From positions 310,001 through 374,000 of the forward strand of contig JANEZZ010000478.1 in assembly GCA_026122225.1 (NCBI GenBank): DNA of 64,000 nt, read 5' to 3'. Under the pieces are notes generated by a model. That model made no database searches, was not told the DNA's origin, and saw nothing but the letters and a program-made list of their open reading frames with translations. Position numbers and translations under genes: made by a program. Shown in pieces: positions 23,881-35,895 of the stretch (its first letter is position 1; each line of letters begins with the position of its first letter). This DNA comes from Heloderma charlesbogerti. Taxonomy: Eukaryota; Chordata; Lepidosauria; Squamata; Helodermatidae.

Positions 23881-24043
23881 GGAGAGTCTGAAGATGGATT
23901 AATGAAAAGGACGGGTGGGGGGGAACAAAGGAGCAGGAAAAATAACAGCTAAAGATCATCTCTATTTCCTGAAGCCAAATAAATGGTTTCATTCACAAGC
24001 TTCACCGATTAACCAGTATATAATGAAAGCCATGCATACTTAC

Positions 24044-24158
24044 AAATTATAAAGCATATCAGCCATGTTGCTGCGGTAGTACAAGGCATTTCTATAGGCG
24101 CTTTCAGCTTCAGAAATCTTGCTCTGGCTCTTCAGAACATTTCCAAGGTTACCCCATG
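24044..24158 (-). CDS. TMTC2: TMTC2 coding exon 4 (first TPR unit)
   Basis: A 115-bp exon. The first two bases (CA) join the last base of exon 3 to make alanine, then 37 codons read WGNLGNVLKSQSKISEAE, SAYRNALYYRSNMADMLYN, and two bases (TT) of a leucine codon are completed in exon 5. Together with the PAK at the end of exon 3 this is the first TPR unit after the last membrane segment, with the canonical W-G-N-L-G and A-Y-R-N-A-L spacing. The acceptor is TCCTGGCAG and the donor is TT|GTAAGT. The residues are almost unchanged from mammalian TMTC2 as I recall it, which argues for strong constraint and against a pseudogene. Confidence 0.95.
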
Positions 24159-24949
24159 CTGCCAGGAGGAGAAAGCAGTATTCAGAAAGAGCTACAATCC
24201 AATTATATGCAGCATAGTATCTGAACATCAAGAAGTTCCTTAGGGAGAAAAAATCCACACAGCAGTCCTCCCCACGCACCTTTTTTTTTGCAGTCTGGAG
24301 AAAAACATCCCCCTTTTTCATTACACTACACCGTTTCTTTTATTGGTAACGATATGCATGCTGCACGACAGTCATCAGTTTTATCCCAAGAGTGCACACA
24401 AATCAGCAAAAGGCACCTATTGCTAGGATCGTGATTTCTTAGGAACTGCTCCCAAACCCTGAAGGATGACAGAGACCATGCGAATGGGACAGAGCAATTA
24501 CAGTGCTGCTACTGTTCCATGCATTGAGTACAGAACCCAGGAAACACAAAGAGAGGAAATGCTTCACACTTCAGTAGTGTCAGGTTTGTGGCATGTACAC
24601 ATTGCTTTTATTGATTTGTTTTAATGAAAGGCTTCTATTTGACAAATCTTGCCTTCATTGAGGAAATAAACCATTCCTAGAGATGACGTTAGGATGGCAA
24701 CAGAACATGCAAACTGTACCTCTCCTGGTGTATGTTCAAGATCAGTGTGCCAGTGGATGGACTGGACACCGACAGATACCACGTGAATGAGAGATATATA
24801 GGTATATGTACAAATAGGCAAAAAGGTGCATTTGTGAACAAGTGGTAGATAGCTCCTCTACTACATTCGTATTAAGCAGTGAAACAAGAAAGGTCAAACC
24901 AACAAATCTGGGCAATAGAAAGTAAGAATATTATCCTGGGCATGTCCAC

Positions 24950-24950
<1 letters not shown>

Positions 24951-25046
<96 letters not shown>
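24951..25046. repeat. compound (GAAA)n(CAGA)n microsatellite
   Basis: About 12 GAAA units are followed directly by about 11 CAGA units with no interruption. The pure state suggests it is still length-variable. The homopurine GAAA half can form triplex-type structures. Confidence 0.95.
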
Positions 25047-25475
25047 TGGAAGGCAGTAAAAATCACGTGGGGGAATCCCTAACTTGGTCAAAAACAAGTG
25101 TTTCTGTTTCATAGAATGCATGATCCTCTCTACAACATTCCTTTACATTTTTTTAATACTAGCTCAAACAAAATGTAGATAACTTTCAGAACTATGGGTT
25201 TAGGGGGTGTTCATAATCACATAGTTCAGGTCCTAGGAATTCTGTCCTCAGGCACCAAAGTCTAAAGCCAGGCACAACCAAGAATATGCCTGACAGAGAC
25301 AGTGTCAAACAGTATGGGACACCCAGAGAGATTCAGGATGGACAGGAAATGAGCTTCTTAAAAATATACTCACATGTATCACGAACATGTATTTTATGAA
25401 GGAAAATTATTAAGAGGTAAGGGATAAGCTACTTTAGACCCAGAAAGTTGCTTATGTTGCGTATTTTATTTTATT

Positions 25476-26240
25476 TGTTGTTGTTGTTCAGTCGTTCAGT
25501 CGTGTCCGACTCTTCGTGACCCCATGGACCATAGCACACCAGGCCTTCCTGTCCTCCGCTCTCTCCCGGAGCATGCTCAAGTTCATATTCATTGCATCGG
25601 TGATGCTATCTAGCCATCTCATCCTCGGCCATCCCCTTCTCCTTTTGCCTTCAATCTTTCCCAGCATCAGGGTCTTTTCCAGGGAGTTTTCTCTTCGCAT
25701 TAGGTGGCCAAAATATTTGAGCTTCAGCTTCAGTATCTGTCCTTCCAATGAGCAGTCAGGGTTGATTTTCTTTAGGATGGACTGATTTGACCTCCTTGCA
25801 GTCCAGGGCACTCATAAGAGTCTTCTCCAGCACCACAGTTCGAAAGCATCAATTCTTCGGCGCTCAGCCTTCCTTATAGTCCAGCTCTCACAGCCATACA
25901 TTACTACTGGGAAAACTTTGATTAGACAGACCTTTGTCAGCAAGGTGATGTCTCTGCTTCTTGCTATGCTGCCTAGATTTGCCATAGCTCTCCTCCCAAG
26001 GAGCAAGCATCTTTTAATTTCATGGCTACAGTCACCGTCTGCGGTGATCTTGGAGCCCAAGAAAATAAAATCTGTCACTGATTCCATTTCTTCCCCTTCT
26101 ATATGCCAGGAAGCGATGGGGCCAGATGCCATGATCTGAGTTTTTTTAATGTTGAGTTTCAAACCAGCTTTTACACTCTCCTCTTTCACCCTCAACAAGA
26201 GGCTCTTTAGATCCTCTTCGCTTTCTGCCATTAGGGTGGT
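25476..26240 (-). mobile_element. BovB (RTE-clade) LINE, 5'-truncated
   Basis: About 765 bp of the 3' part of a BovB retrotransposon on the minus strand. The 3' end is at the (TTG)n tract near 25476, the usual RTE-type simple-repeat tail. The recognisable C-terminal protein segments are TTLMAESEEDLKSLL (just after the RT YADD box, which is lost), FIFLGSKITADGDCSHEIKR, VMYGCESWTIRKAERRRIDA, and LKLKYFGHLMRRENSLEKT up to VTKSRTRLND. The reading frame is shifted at least once. Truncation at the 5' side near 26240 is the normal result of incomplete reverse transcription. No clear target duplication was found. Confidence 0.9.
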
Positions 26241-27704
26241 ATTACTGAATAGTAAATAAGAAATTTCACAACAAACATACATAGAAAAGTGTGCTTCCTT
26301 GCAGGTAATATACATAAGAAAGAACATTAATAACAGCAGCATTTTATAAAATGGCTAGGGTCAAAAGAATCATGCAACTAGTTTTGCATACCCAAAAAAG
26401 GCATTTGGTCATCTGTTTTGTGAATGGCAGGCTCTCATGCCATGTGGCAAGTTGCTTTATTTTTTTTTTAATTGAGGCGTTTCAAAAGCTGTTCCTGAGA
26501 TGGCATGGGGATCTGCTGTTCAAAGGAGAGGGGGGAAATCCACTGGGCACGAGCAAGGCCTTGAGCTTGCTAAAGGTAGTTATTTGGAACCCAAGCAATA
26601 AGTGTAAGAGCAGCTATATTTTCCAGCTTAATGTACAAAGGTGTCAGACCAGGCTATCAAGTGCTATGGAATTTATTTAGTTTTGTGAATACTGTAGCCC
26701 ACAGCTATTTCAGGTCTGTTACACATGAATATTTTCTCCACATTTTCTCCAATTTGGAAGGCCCAGCTATCCAAATAACAACTTTTCCTGTGTGCACTCA
26801 CAAGCGGTTTCAGTCGCCAAAACAAAATTATAACCTATGGTTTCCAAACCTAAGTTTAAATGGTAGCAGGATGGGAAGAAAGTTTAAAACTATTCAAGTG
26901 TTACATTCTTGAATTTTCTCCACAATGCTTAAGAAGTTGGCCCTCGCTTCCCTCAAACACTCTCTCTTTGAGAAATGAGATTTTGGGTAGAGTGGAACTG
27001 TGACAATTCTTTTGTGATAATTGTCCTTGCATTAGAGATAAATGGCCTCTTCATGAAGTACTTTTATACTACACAGGAACAGAAAAAACAAACAAAAACA
27101 CAAATCTAGATGATGGCTAGAAAACACTGATGAAACTACTTCAGAAGGTGCTGAGCTAATTAAACCACTGTAATATAATTTTGATATATATCAGATCCTC
27201 AGTCTTCTTCATTTTTTGGAAGAAAATGCATACTAAGCAGAACAACCTCAAAAAGTTTTTAGGTCTTGGTGATATATTATTATTAACATGTGCTTCAGAG
27301 TTGGAATTTTGCTGGATTTTATTCCATATATCAGCACTAGCTCTGTAGTTGTCATATATTAGCAAGTTTAAAACAAGCAAACAAAAATACCTCTATGACA
27401 ATGAAAAATTTTCCCTTTAGGATGCCTCCATTTACAAAAACATGCTTCCAAGATTAGAAAATAGTTTGGCTCTTTTTTCATATTCACTAACCACCAAAAG
27501 TATGGAACAGGCCAAAATGTTCTCCTTGAAATTCTTTGCTTCTATTGTTCAGAGAGGCAGTCTTTAGAACTTTGGCTCACTTTTAATCCATTTTAGTTCC
27601 TTTAAAACTGGCTTTGTATGTAACCATGAACCACTGTGAACTATTAGAGTAACACTAAAAATTAATTGTGAAATAAAAAAGTATTACTGTTAATAGACCT
27701 AGTT

Positions 27705-28125
27705 CAGAGGTGATGGTCGAACCATAGTCTGGCCATCATGGATGGATTTCAGGCTTATATATTCCAAATTCCCCTTGTGAACTCAGATTTTTTCCCTTCT
27801 TTTTTAGTGTGAGCAAATCATAGATGTCCAAACTGTGATGTGATGTCCAAACTGGGCAGACAATGGTTCCATGGGAATCACCGATTTCCTCCAAACCAAA
27901 TTTGGAAATGATTGTCTGAGCTGGGTTCCAACTCTGGTTTGGAAGTAAACTACAGTTTCCACGAAACTATATTTTGCCCAATTTGGAGTTCACAGCAAAA
28001 TATGGTTTTCTCACACCAGAAAGGGAGGGACGAATCAGAGCTCACAAGAAAGAGTAGAATATGTGAGCTTGAAGCCCATTAACAATGGCCAAACCATGGT
28101 TTGTCTACTAAGAATGAACCATAGC
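27705..28125. mobile_element. palindromic MITE
   Basis: The outer arms CTAGTTCAGAGGTGATGG and, reversed, GGTTCATTCTTAGTAGAC both lead into the block AACCATAGTCTGGCCAT/AACCATGGTTTGGCCAT. The inner arms share TGTGAACTCAGATT/AATCAGAGCTCACA. A tandem GTGATGTCCAAACT duplication is inside. It is non-coding. Confidence 0.5.
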
Positions 28126-28241
28126 AACATCTTTTACTTTTGTTTGGATTCTAACCCACATCATGCAATCACCACATTACGATTTATAATAAAGTGAGTA
28201 GTACCACTGTATGAATCAGAGGTTCAGACAAAAACATAGAT

Positions 28242-28378
28242 TGGAGTGGACAACTTGTGGCTTTCCAGATGCCTTGGCATACAGCTCCCACGATCCCTCA
28301 AGCACCAGCTATGCTGGCTACAGCTGTTGGGAGTTGAAGGTCAAAATATCTGGAGCACCACAAGTTGCTCACCCCCTG
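28242..28378. mobile_element. hAT-like MITE with 8-bp target duplication
   Basis: A 137-bp relative of the element at 9055-9184. The ends TGGAGTGGACAACTTGTGG and, reversed, CAGGGGGTGAGCAACTTGTGG are inverted repeats. The flanks ACATAGAT (28234-28241) and ACACAGAT (28379-28386) are an 8-bp duplication with one mismatch. Confidence 0.7.
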
Positions 28379-28444
28379 ACACAGATGAATAGACTCACCA
28401 AACAGAAGAGTCTGCTGGACCCTTTCTACTTCAGGTTATTAGTC

Positions 28445-28570
28445 ATGGCTAGTATCCAACTGTGTTCTAGTGCTATCACTAATGATACTGCACTAGCATA
28501 AACCAATGCTTGCATAAAGCAAAGAGTGCTTCCTAGGGCAATGGGAAATTTGGCAGCAAATCATGACTTT
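28445..28570. mobile_element. half copy of GGGCAGTATCC-family MITE
   Basis: GGCTAGTATCCAACTG followed by AGTGCTATCAC and CACTAGCATAAACCAATGCT matches the left half of 20388-20648. The right half is missing. Confidence 0.5.
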
Positions 28571-29189
28571 TTTGCATTGGCTCATGTCTGCAGTGTCATT
28601 TTCTTGCAACATAAAATGTGTCTAAAGGCTTAGCACTTGCAAAGGATTGTGATAAAAGGGGAAAATGAATACAGGAAACATATTAACCCGATTTAAAACA
28701 AACACAATCTGGTATGTGTCCTGAGAACGATTCAGAATTTTAGTTATTAATGGTCCCATTACTACTAGAAGATCAATCTTTTTCTCCTATTATCTTGCTT
28801 TTTGCTTGCAACAATACCAGCAAAATGTAGACAGCTATTGGGGGATGTGAAGAAGGGGAAATCCTGTTATGGATAAGCGCTTGGACAAGATGATGTCAGA
28901 TTCCTTCCAGCTTTGTGATTTATGATGTACTGTGCTGATCCCACTGAAGAGTCAACCATTAGCCTCTGCTCGGTCAGGTCAATGGGAATAAATGGACCAC
29001 TGGGTTAGTAACGTTCCTAATGAAGGTTAGCAAACTGCTTTAAAAATGGCTTCCAACTAATCAGTTGTGGCCCACATCTAACTTTAAAACAAATGTGTTA
29101 TAAACACACAAGGATCATAACCCGCATTGTCAGACAGCTGACTATCTCCTCTCTCCCCATCCTCTTTTCCTTGTATGTCATGTTTTTTA

Positions 29190-29288
29190 AATTATAAGCC
29201 TAAGGACAGAGACTGCCTTACTACTGAATGTTGTAAGCTGCACTGGGAGCCATTTTGGCTAAATAACAGGGTTTAACTAAATAAATAC
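29190..29288 (+). mobile_element. LINE 3' end (L2-like), fragment
   Basis: AAGGACAGAGACTGCCTTA, then TTGTAAGCTGCACTGGGAGCC and a TAAATAAATA-type end. The layout (TAAGC-CGC-like word, GAG/GGAGCC, then an A/T simple tail) is typical of L2-type 3' ends in reptiles. The assignment is from memory. Confidence 0.4.
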
Positions 29289-31725
29289 TAAGTATACCAA
29301 TCAAAAAGCAGCAGTCTGAAGCACTGACAACTATGGTGACACTCTCCAATAATAGGATATCTTATCCTGTCACTGGGACAGAGAACGTTCAATAAAAGCA
29401 ATCACTCTCTTTGTAGAGGCTCTCAATTGCACTATTTTGAGGAGCACCATTCATTTAGGAATGTTAGAAGTACAGAGGGAAAACCTGGATGAACAATAAA
29501 TCTCATCTTTTTGTTTGCTATTAAATTTTTTATGCGCACCACATTCCTAGACCATGACAGATTAGGTCTATGGTATACACCAACTTGTACTACCTTTTCT
29601 AAACACCTTTTCATAGCATGCTATAAATTATAGTAGTAAAATAGAAATAAAGATGTACAATATAAATCAACTAGGCACTACTGCAGTTCCACTTCTATTA
29701 CTTTCATTATGGCTTGTGCCAATTCCACAGAAGACAATGGCTGACTTTTCTCATGGATATTGTTCCTCAAAAGAAAAAAAGAAAAACACCCTAATAACAT
29801 TGTGGACAGTTATCTCAGTTTTCAAGGTAAATCACCTCAGATGCCTCTGTTCTCTTTCAAAGTACTTGGAAGACTCTTATCTTCTCATGAGCACTTGAAT
29901 AATATTAATAATCATCAACACTTCTATGAAGTGCCAGACTAGTACCTGCAACCTGCAAAGTAATTTTCTATAAATCACTACAGGGAGTTAACTCAAAAGC
30001 TGGGAAGTCAATGTTTGAGCCTGAATTTACAGTCTCCGGTCACATGATGATTTTTCTTTCTCACCACCCCTTCATAGAGAGCCTCTACCTACTTAGTGAA
30101 TACTGCTTTGATACTGGATCAGTGGATGCCCAAATCATTATTTCACATTTACATATTGCAATAAGATGTTAATCCCACACAGTACCTTTACTGTAATTTA
30201 AAATAATTTTGCGCATATTAGGCATTTACGCTGCAGACCCGGACGCAGTAAGCTCTGGCCTTCTGGAATGTACTGTCCTTGTTGCTTTGCCACAAATTAA
30301 ATTGCCAAGGCTGCCACTCTTGTGACTGGTGGGCATAAAGCTGAACAACAAACTCCCACCCCATGCCTTAGCTCAGACCTGGGCAGGATGATGGTGACTC
30401 ATCGCCAAAGCTACACTAGAATTCAGAGGTGTTCAAAGCACTATTGAAGCTGAACATGGGAGCTCATCTCCACAATATCACAGCACTTTGGAGGTGCACT
30501 GAGCTTCTCTAAAACTGAGCATGATGTCACAGACTAGACCTTACCGCTTCTGGGGAGGTACACAGTCAATGGTAAGGGGTGCTGATACCAACACCCCTTA
30601 TGGGAAGCAGAGTCATGCTGAACAGCCATGCCCTCACCACATATGCAAATACTGGGGGGGGGGTACACAGTTACCAGGCACAGTGATGGGCAGAGCTAGC
30701 CTGTGTGGCCCTGCGACCTTACATTCCTTGAATGTCTTGTGCGGGGGGGTCATCTGAACCGCACCAAACGTAAATTTGAGCTAGCTAGCATGGTCATCTG
30801 AATTTTGCAGACTCTTGCAGTTAGTTCTCCAGTTTCAAATAGTGTAGCACTGCAGATGGCAACATTGTTCCCAAAGTACTGAATGGGTCTTGCATGGTAT
30901 AAGACTTGTAAGGTAAACATTGTCCAAGGAACAGATTGCCTTGTGCAGTATTCAACACCATTGGTACTAGCACTCAGTACCACTGGCCCTGGGATCCTTC
31001 TAGGTGACCTTGCAGGGATTCCTCCACCAACTAAGGTGCTTGGGTCTTTTCACTGTGGCACCAGTTCTGTAGAACTCGCTTCCCAAGAAACCCTGCCTGG
31101 CCCAATTTCTAAAGTTGTTCTATCAGGTTATTTCCTGGCTTTTTAAACAGACTTTTTGGTTTACCTAACTTTGTTTCCTTTACTGAAGTTATTCAATTAC
31201 TCTCTCTTTAGTTATGTTGCTGTATATGATTTGATATGCTGATGGTTATGTGCTGTTGTTTCTACTGTTTTGATTTGATGGTAGCCTATAGTGTTTCTTG
31301 TTTCTTAAAGAGAGGGATAATTAAAATAAGTAAATGTTCTCTATCTCTTCATTACACCAGCTTTGCTGCTTGTTCACATTCTTCACAGCTATTTACCAGC
31401 CCTTATTATTTAATCTCCTGATTACTGACTCTGCTCAACTCTAAAATAGCATACTGGTTGCTTCTGCTGCCCTTTGACCTTATATTTTGGCTGAGACCAA
31501 CACTCCTTAACCTGGGTCACTCTGATACATCTGCTATGTCCCAGCCAGTATAGCACTAAATATTGCTTATATCCAGCTGAGAGCAGAATAACTGCAGGCA
31601 AGTTCAAACATGTTCTGTCCCATATGGAAACTTCTTTAGGTTTTAGATGTAAGATGGCATTCCACATAGTGGGGTGTAACAATTTTACTGTTCTTGCCAC
31701 ATCAGCCAGCCACAGTCAGAGACAT

Positions 31726-32270
31726 TGTCAGGGTTCCCTTTTTGCCCTGCTGAGAACTCCAAAAGCCAAATCTAAACACAGACAAGAGACTTCTATTTCC
31801 AAGGCTTTAATCAATTTACTCTAATGAGGTATACAGATGCAAATTGCTAGTGACTCCCAGACTACAAAGGAAAAGCCTTCAAGGAGTTCAAAGGGACGCT
31901 ACGAAAGTTGACCACCGACCACCGTTTGGGAAAAGGTGGCAAACTAACCTAACTTAAGGGGTGAGAGGAGAAGATCTCCCTCTCTCCCGTGACACCTCTA
32001 GATGCATGCTGAGCCATTTGGGCAGACCATCTAAGCTCTGCCCCTGCCATCTCTTGCTTATGTCTGCGTCTGTGCATGGCGTCTACAAGTTCCGGTTCTC
32101 CTGCCCCCGCTTCCCCCTGTTCATTATCTGTCACAGGGGCGTGAGAAGGGGGGCTGTCTCCGTCCAGCTGTGCCTCTGAAGCCTGGGAAAGTTCCTCCTC
32201 CATGTTTTGCAGCTCTTCCTCAGAATCTGAACTGCTCTGCCACTCTATGTGCTCAGAGGCAACCCTGACA
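31726..32270 (-). mobile_element. solo LTR with 5-bp target duplication
   Basis: A 545-bp unit bounded by a perfect 10-bp inverted repeat, TGTCAGGGTT and AACCCTGACA, so it starts TG and ends CA. It is flanked by GACAT on both sides (31721-31725 and 32271-32275). TG...CA ends and a 5-bp duplication are the hallmark of LTR retrotransposons. No internal gag/pol lies beside it, so it is a solo LTR left by recombination. The minus strand is inferred as sense because an ATTAAA polyadenylation-type signal lies in the last fifth of that strand. A diverged family member is at 53453-54434. A minus-strand frame of about 108 codons covers much of it, with an acidic Ser-Asp-Glu-rich run. Confidence 0.85.
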
Positions 32271-34244
32271 GACATTCAGTATTAACAGTTCTTACACACA
32301 ATCAAGTGTGGGAAACATGAGAAATCCTAGATGCAAGCATCATATTTTTAGGTTCTCTGGCAACAAGCTCTTTGGGGTTTTATTGTGAGCTACACATCAA
32401 GAGGTATACAAAAGCCTGTATAAACTTTTCTGATACACACTTTAATTTTATCTGTATCTGCAATTTTATGTAATTGAGAAATCTGTCAGCATCTTTTAGA
32501 TTAATTCCTTTACTGCAAGGCTGAGCTTTTCTTTAACTCACCAAAATAAATACTCTATAACTCATTTCTTAAAAAAATAAATGGTTTCTACATGCTGAAC
32601 TTTTAAAATTAATCTGCTTTATATATTGATTTTACATATCAGCAAATATTGCTAATGCTCATACTAGCCTAATTCTGGTAACCAATCATCCTCCTAACAT
32701 CCATAAGTTATCCTCTTTTTTTCATTAATGATTTCATGGTTATGGCTTGCTCAACCTGTCACTGGTCAATTTATTCCAAGAATTTAGGAATCATGGCCTA
32801 TGAGACTTGCATCAATTGCCTCACAACTCTGAAGGTCATTTTACCAACATGACTGCAAATTTTACAAGGACTTTCGGCAATCTGATGATAACAGCTTAAC
32901 AGTACCATACTCTTTCAGAGTCCTTAAATCAACATAACTAACCACATCTACTCTCCCCACCACCCCACCCCCAAAATCCCCCAAAAGCTATAATAAGGCA
33001 AGATTGGAGTTATTTAAAGATACCATTTAAAAAACGCCCTGAGTAGAAAATGAAGAGGCATGACAAGTGATGCAGAGAGGGTAGTCTTATTCCTCACTTC
33101 GCTTTTCCCTCAGCGAATGACTGGCAGGTTGCCTGCCAAGCTCAGGGTCAAACAGAATGGCCTTTGCATATGACAATTTTAAGGCAGCAATGCAACATTC
33201 CTTTCAGCTGGTTCTCTTGGGTATATTTTTCTCTGACAGTGAGCAAAACTGAACTTTCGAGTAGTTCATTTCACTGTATTCATGAATGACATACATAACA
33301 TTAAATTGTGCTTTACAACTGCTGCTGTACTGATGGTGAAGGCCTCACTGCTGTTTTACTGTTATTAAGTACTCATTAGCCCACCAGTTTTCTGCAGCAC
33401 TTCTCTAGCTGCTCCGTTCTCTTTTAAACTTGCCCTTCTAATTATGTAATTCTGTCATTATTCAAAACTCCCAAGTTGTTACCTGGAGAAAGTCTGTTGG
33501 TCTCTATGGTAGGAAGACATCCCAGTCTTCCTACCAGGGACCCATCCGCGGGACTGGAAGGGCTGAAGAGCTACATCCTATAAGGCAGCAGTGCCCTGTC
33601 TCCAGAATGACTAAGCAATGAATCACAAAAAGTAGTATCTGAACAAAACTCAAGGTCTGAACAAAGTGGCTAGGAGACTACCACTCAGATATATGCAGAC
33701 CAATTACCATTCAGGATAGCAAGAACAATGGGAATTTGGCCTCCTAACATTAATCAGTCAACAAAGATTATACTTTCTATTCTCATCTTCATAAAATGTA
33801 CACAAGAATTGATTTTTCCTTGTTTCCCCTAGTTTAATAATGAAAGACAACAGTGAGATTATAACTACCCCTTCTCTTCTCCCAATGCCTCACTCCCTGG
33901 GCCCTTCCCTCAGTGGGGAAGGGCCTAGGAGACTGTGGCATACATGCCCACTCCTAGTACATCTCTACACCACATGTGGTTTTCCACATTCCTTTTGCCT
34001 TCTCCTCTCTGAGGCACCTTCAAGCTAGCAATGATGCAGAGGTACTCCTCAGCGGGAAGCAAGGACCTTAGCTCTGCCTGCTGTCCTGGGAACTGAGCCA
34101 CTGACCATGGCCAAATCACAATCTTTAATCCTTTCTTCCTTCCAGAGCCCCAAAGCTTTAAAAAAAATCCTTGGTTCCCTATCTCAGGCAAAAGACAATC
34201 ACCAGCGATGGGCAGGGGGAGGTAATTCATAACTTACAGACAGT

Positions 34245-34516
34245 GAGTAGTACTGTGCTTCTGCTCATTCTGTTGTGCCAGAGGGACTCACCAACTAGCA
34301 CAATGGGGAGTTAGCACTGCCTCAAGCAATCCCAGAAACGAGTGGAAACACTCATTTCTGGATCAGGATAAGTCAGCTGAGCTCCCTTTTGCTGACCTGC
34401 CCCATCCTGCAAATGAGTGTTTCCACCCATTTCTAGTTGGTTTAAGAATCACTAGCTCCCCATTGTGCCAGGAGTTGGTCCAACTGGTACTCAGGCAGCA
34501 TTAGATACTGCCCAGT
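34245..34516. mobile_element. palindromic MITE, GGGCAGTATCC family
   Basis: Long inverted arms. The right end reversed starts TGGGCAGTATCTAATGCTGC and the left starts GAGTAGTACTGTGCTTCTGC. Both arms contain GGCACAATGGGGAG (left in diverged form) and GGAAACACTC in opposite orientations around a centre near 34385. Internal blocks are shared with 17537-17828. Confidence 0.65.
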
Positions 34517-35103
34517 GGGTTTTCAAAACTGTCTTTTTGATCCCAGCTAGGGTCAAGGGGGAAGGGGGAAGGGGAGATACAATGAAGGGAGAAGTTATAG
34601 AAGTTATAAGAAGTTCTTTCCTTGTCTTTTGTTTTGAAAGGTGGCATATATATTCCTAAATAAAATAATACATAAATACATAAATATCTCAGTTCTGGTC
34701 ATTCCTTCAAAGTCTGTCTCTTCCTGTAAATAATATTTTTCTTACATTTATATTTTTTAAAAATAAAACAGCCCCAAATACATACATTTTCACACCAAAC
34801 TTTTCTAAAATCTCTGTATTTAAAACACTGAATTCTAACTTTTAAAAATATTCCTTTAGAACAGAAGTTTAGATAATATTTAATTGTTTGACTTGCACAA
34901 GGAATTATATAGACTAGTGTCAAGTAGGGTAATTTCATTCTGGTTACTAGATGTTGGGTGACACTATACTTAAGAATTCAGGTTATACTCTGTATTTTGT
35001 AATGTATTTTAGTTAGTAACTTTCAGAAGTTTTTTTTATCTAGAACATTTTATATGCAACTTAAAGTCATATTAACTTGTTTCACCAAAAAAATATTCAT
35101 TGA

Positions 35104-35183
35104 GTTGTATCCAGTGTTAGTTTAACTTAAGTCCCATTCATTTCAATGGGACTACTCTAAATAGGACTAAAACTGGATACAAC
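35104..35183. mobile_element. short hairpin MITE
   Basis: An 80-bp palindrome: the outer arms TTGTATCCAGTGTTAGT and, reversed, GTTGTATCCAGTTTTAGT, with CCCATT/AATGGG around the centre. It resembles the GGATTGCA hairpin elements in layout. Confidence 0.6.
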
Positions 35184-35883
35184 CAATTGCCTTTAACTAA
35201 CAATTATATTACCTTTTCATCAAATCGTAATTGGCATGTGAGCCAATGCACATGCTCAGAGAAAGCATGTGGTCCAATGGTCCTACATTATATCTTGAAA
35301 CCTAAAATTTGAAATGGCATAGGTTCGGTTTACTTTGTTTTAATGTTTCGCACAATGAGCTGAGCAGAAGGTATAGGTAGGTTTTGTTGTTGTTGTTGAA
35401 TATTGTTTCATTGTATGACTGCAGAAAATATCTACTTGCCTTTAAGGCCCAGAAAATATAAATATGATATTGCTACAGAAATATAAAGGAAGCATTATGA
35501 CATTTGGCTTGTTTGTTCTCCTTCCTCTCAATAATGATTCATTCATAAAGCATTCTCTGTCTCTTTGCAGTACACACCTATGCATGAGCAAACAACAGAA
35601 AAAGAGGGGATAACATGATGTATAAACAAATAGCATTTCCTTTCTTGCTCTTTTTTTTGCTTCTGCTGTAACTTTTGAAGTTATCATTTGAAGCCCATTT
35701 CCCCTGTAAAAAAATCCATCTGCAGCAGATGTAAGCAAGGCTTGGGCATTTCTCTTCATGGGAGAAATGTACATTTCTACTTCAGACACTTTGCTAGAAC
35801 TGTAAATTAAAGCAGTATGAATGAAAAAGCAGCACCCCAAACAGTTATTTTATTGTTTTACTCACTCTGAAAGTTTCAGGTGA

Positions 35884-35895
35884 AGAACGGCCAGT
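35884..35895. repeat. BovB target-site duplication, left copy
   Basis: AGAACGGCCAGT, identical to 38719-38730. It marks the 3' side of the BovB insertion. Confidence 0.9.

Larger units (their letters stand above)
12406..24043 (-). other. TMTC2: TMTC2 intron 4
   Basis: An 11.6-kb intron between exons 4 and 5. It contains several palindromic MITEs, tandem repeats, a tRNA-derived SINE and a LINE-type 3' end. The stretch 12973-13240 holds an unexplained minus-strand reading frame (see findings). 15140-15830 is unusually GC-rich and probably repeat-derived. 13300-15140, 19430-20380 and 20650-21360 show nothing I can name. Confidence 0.85.

Noticed and set aside
24879..25121. Open frames with Lys-Glu-Arg and Asp-Arg-Gln-Thr repeats, and Ser-Leu/Phe-Leu repeats on the other strand
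   Set aside because: They are translations of the (GAAA)n(CAGA)n microsatellite; stop-free frames arise automatically from the repeat.
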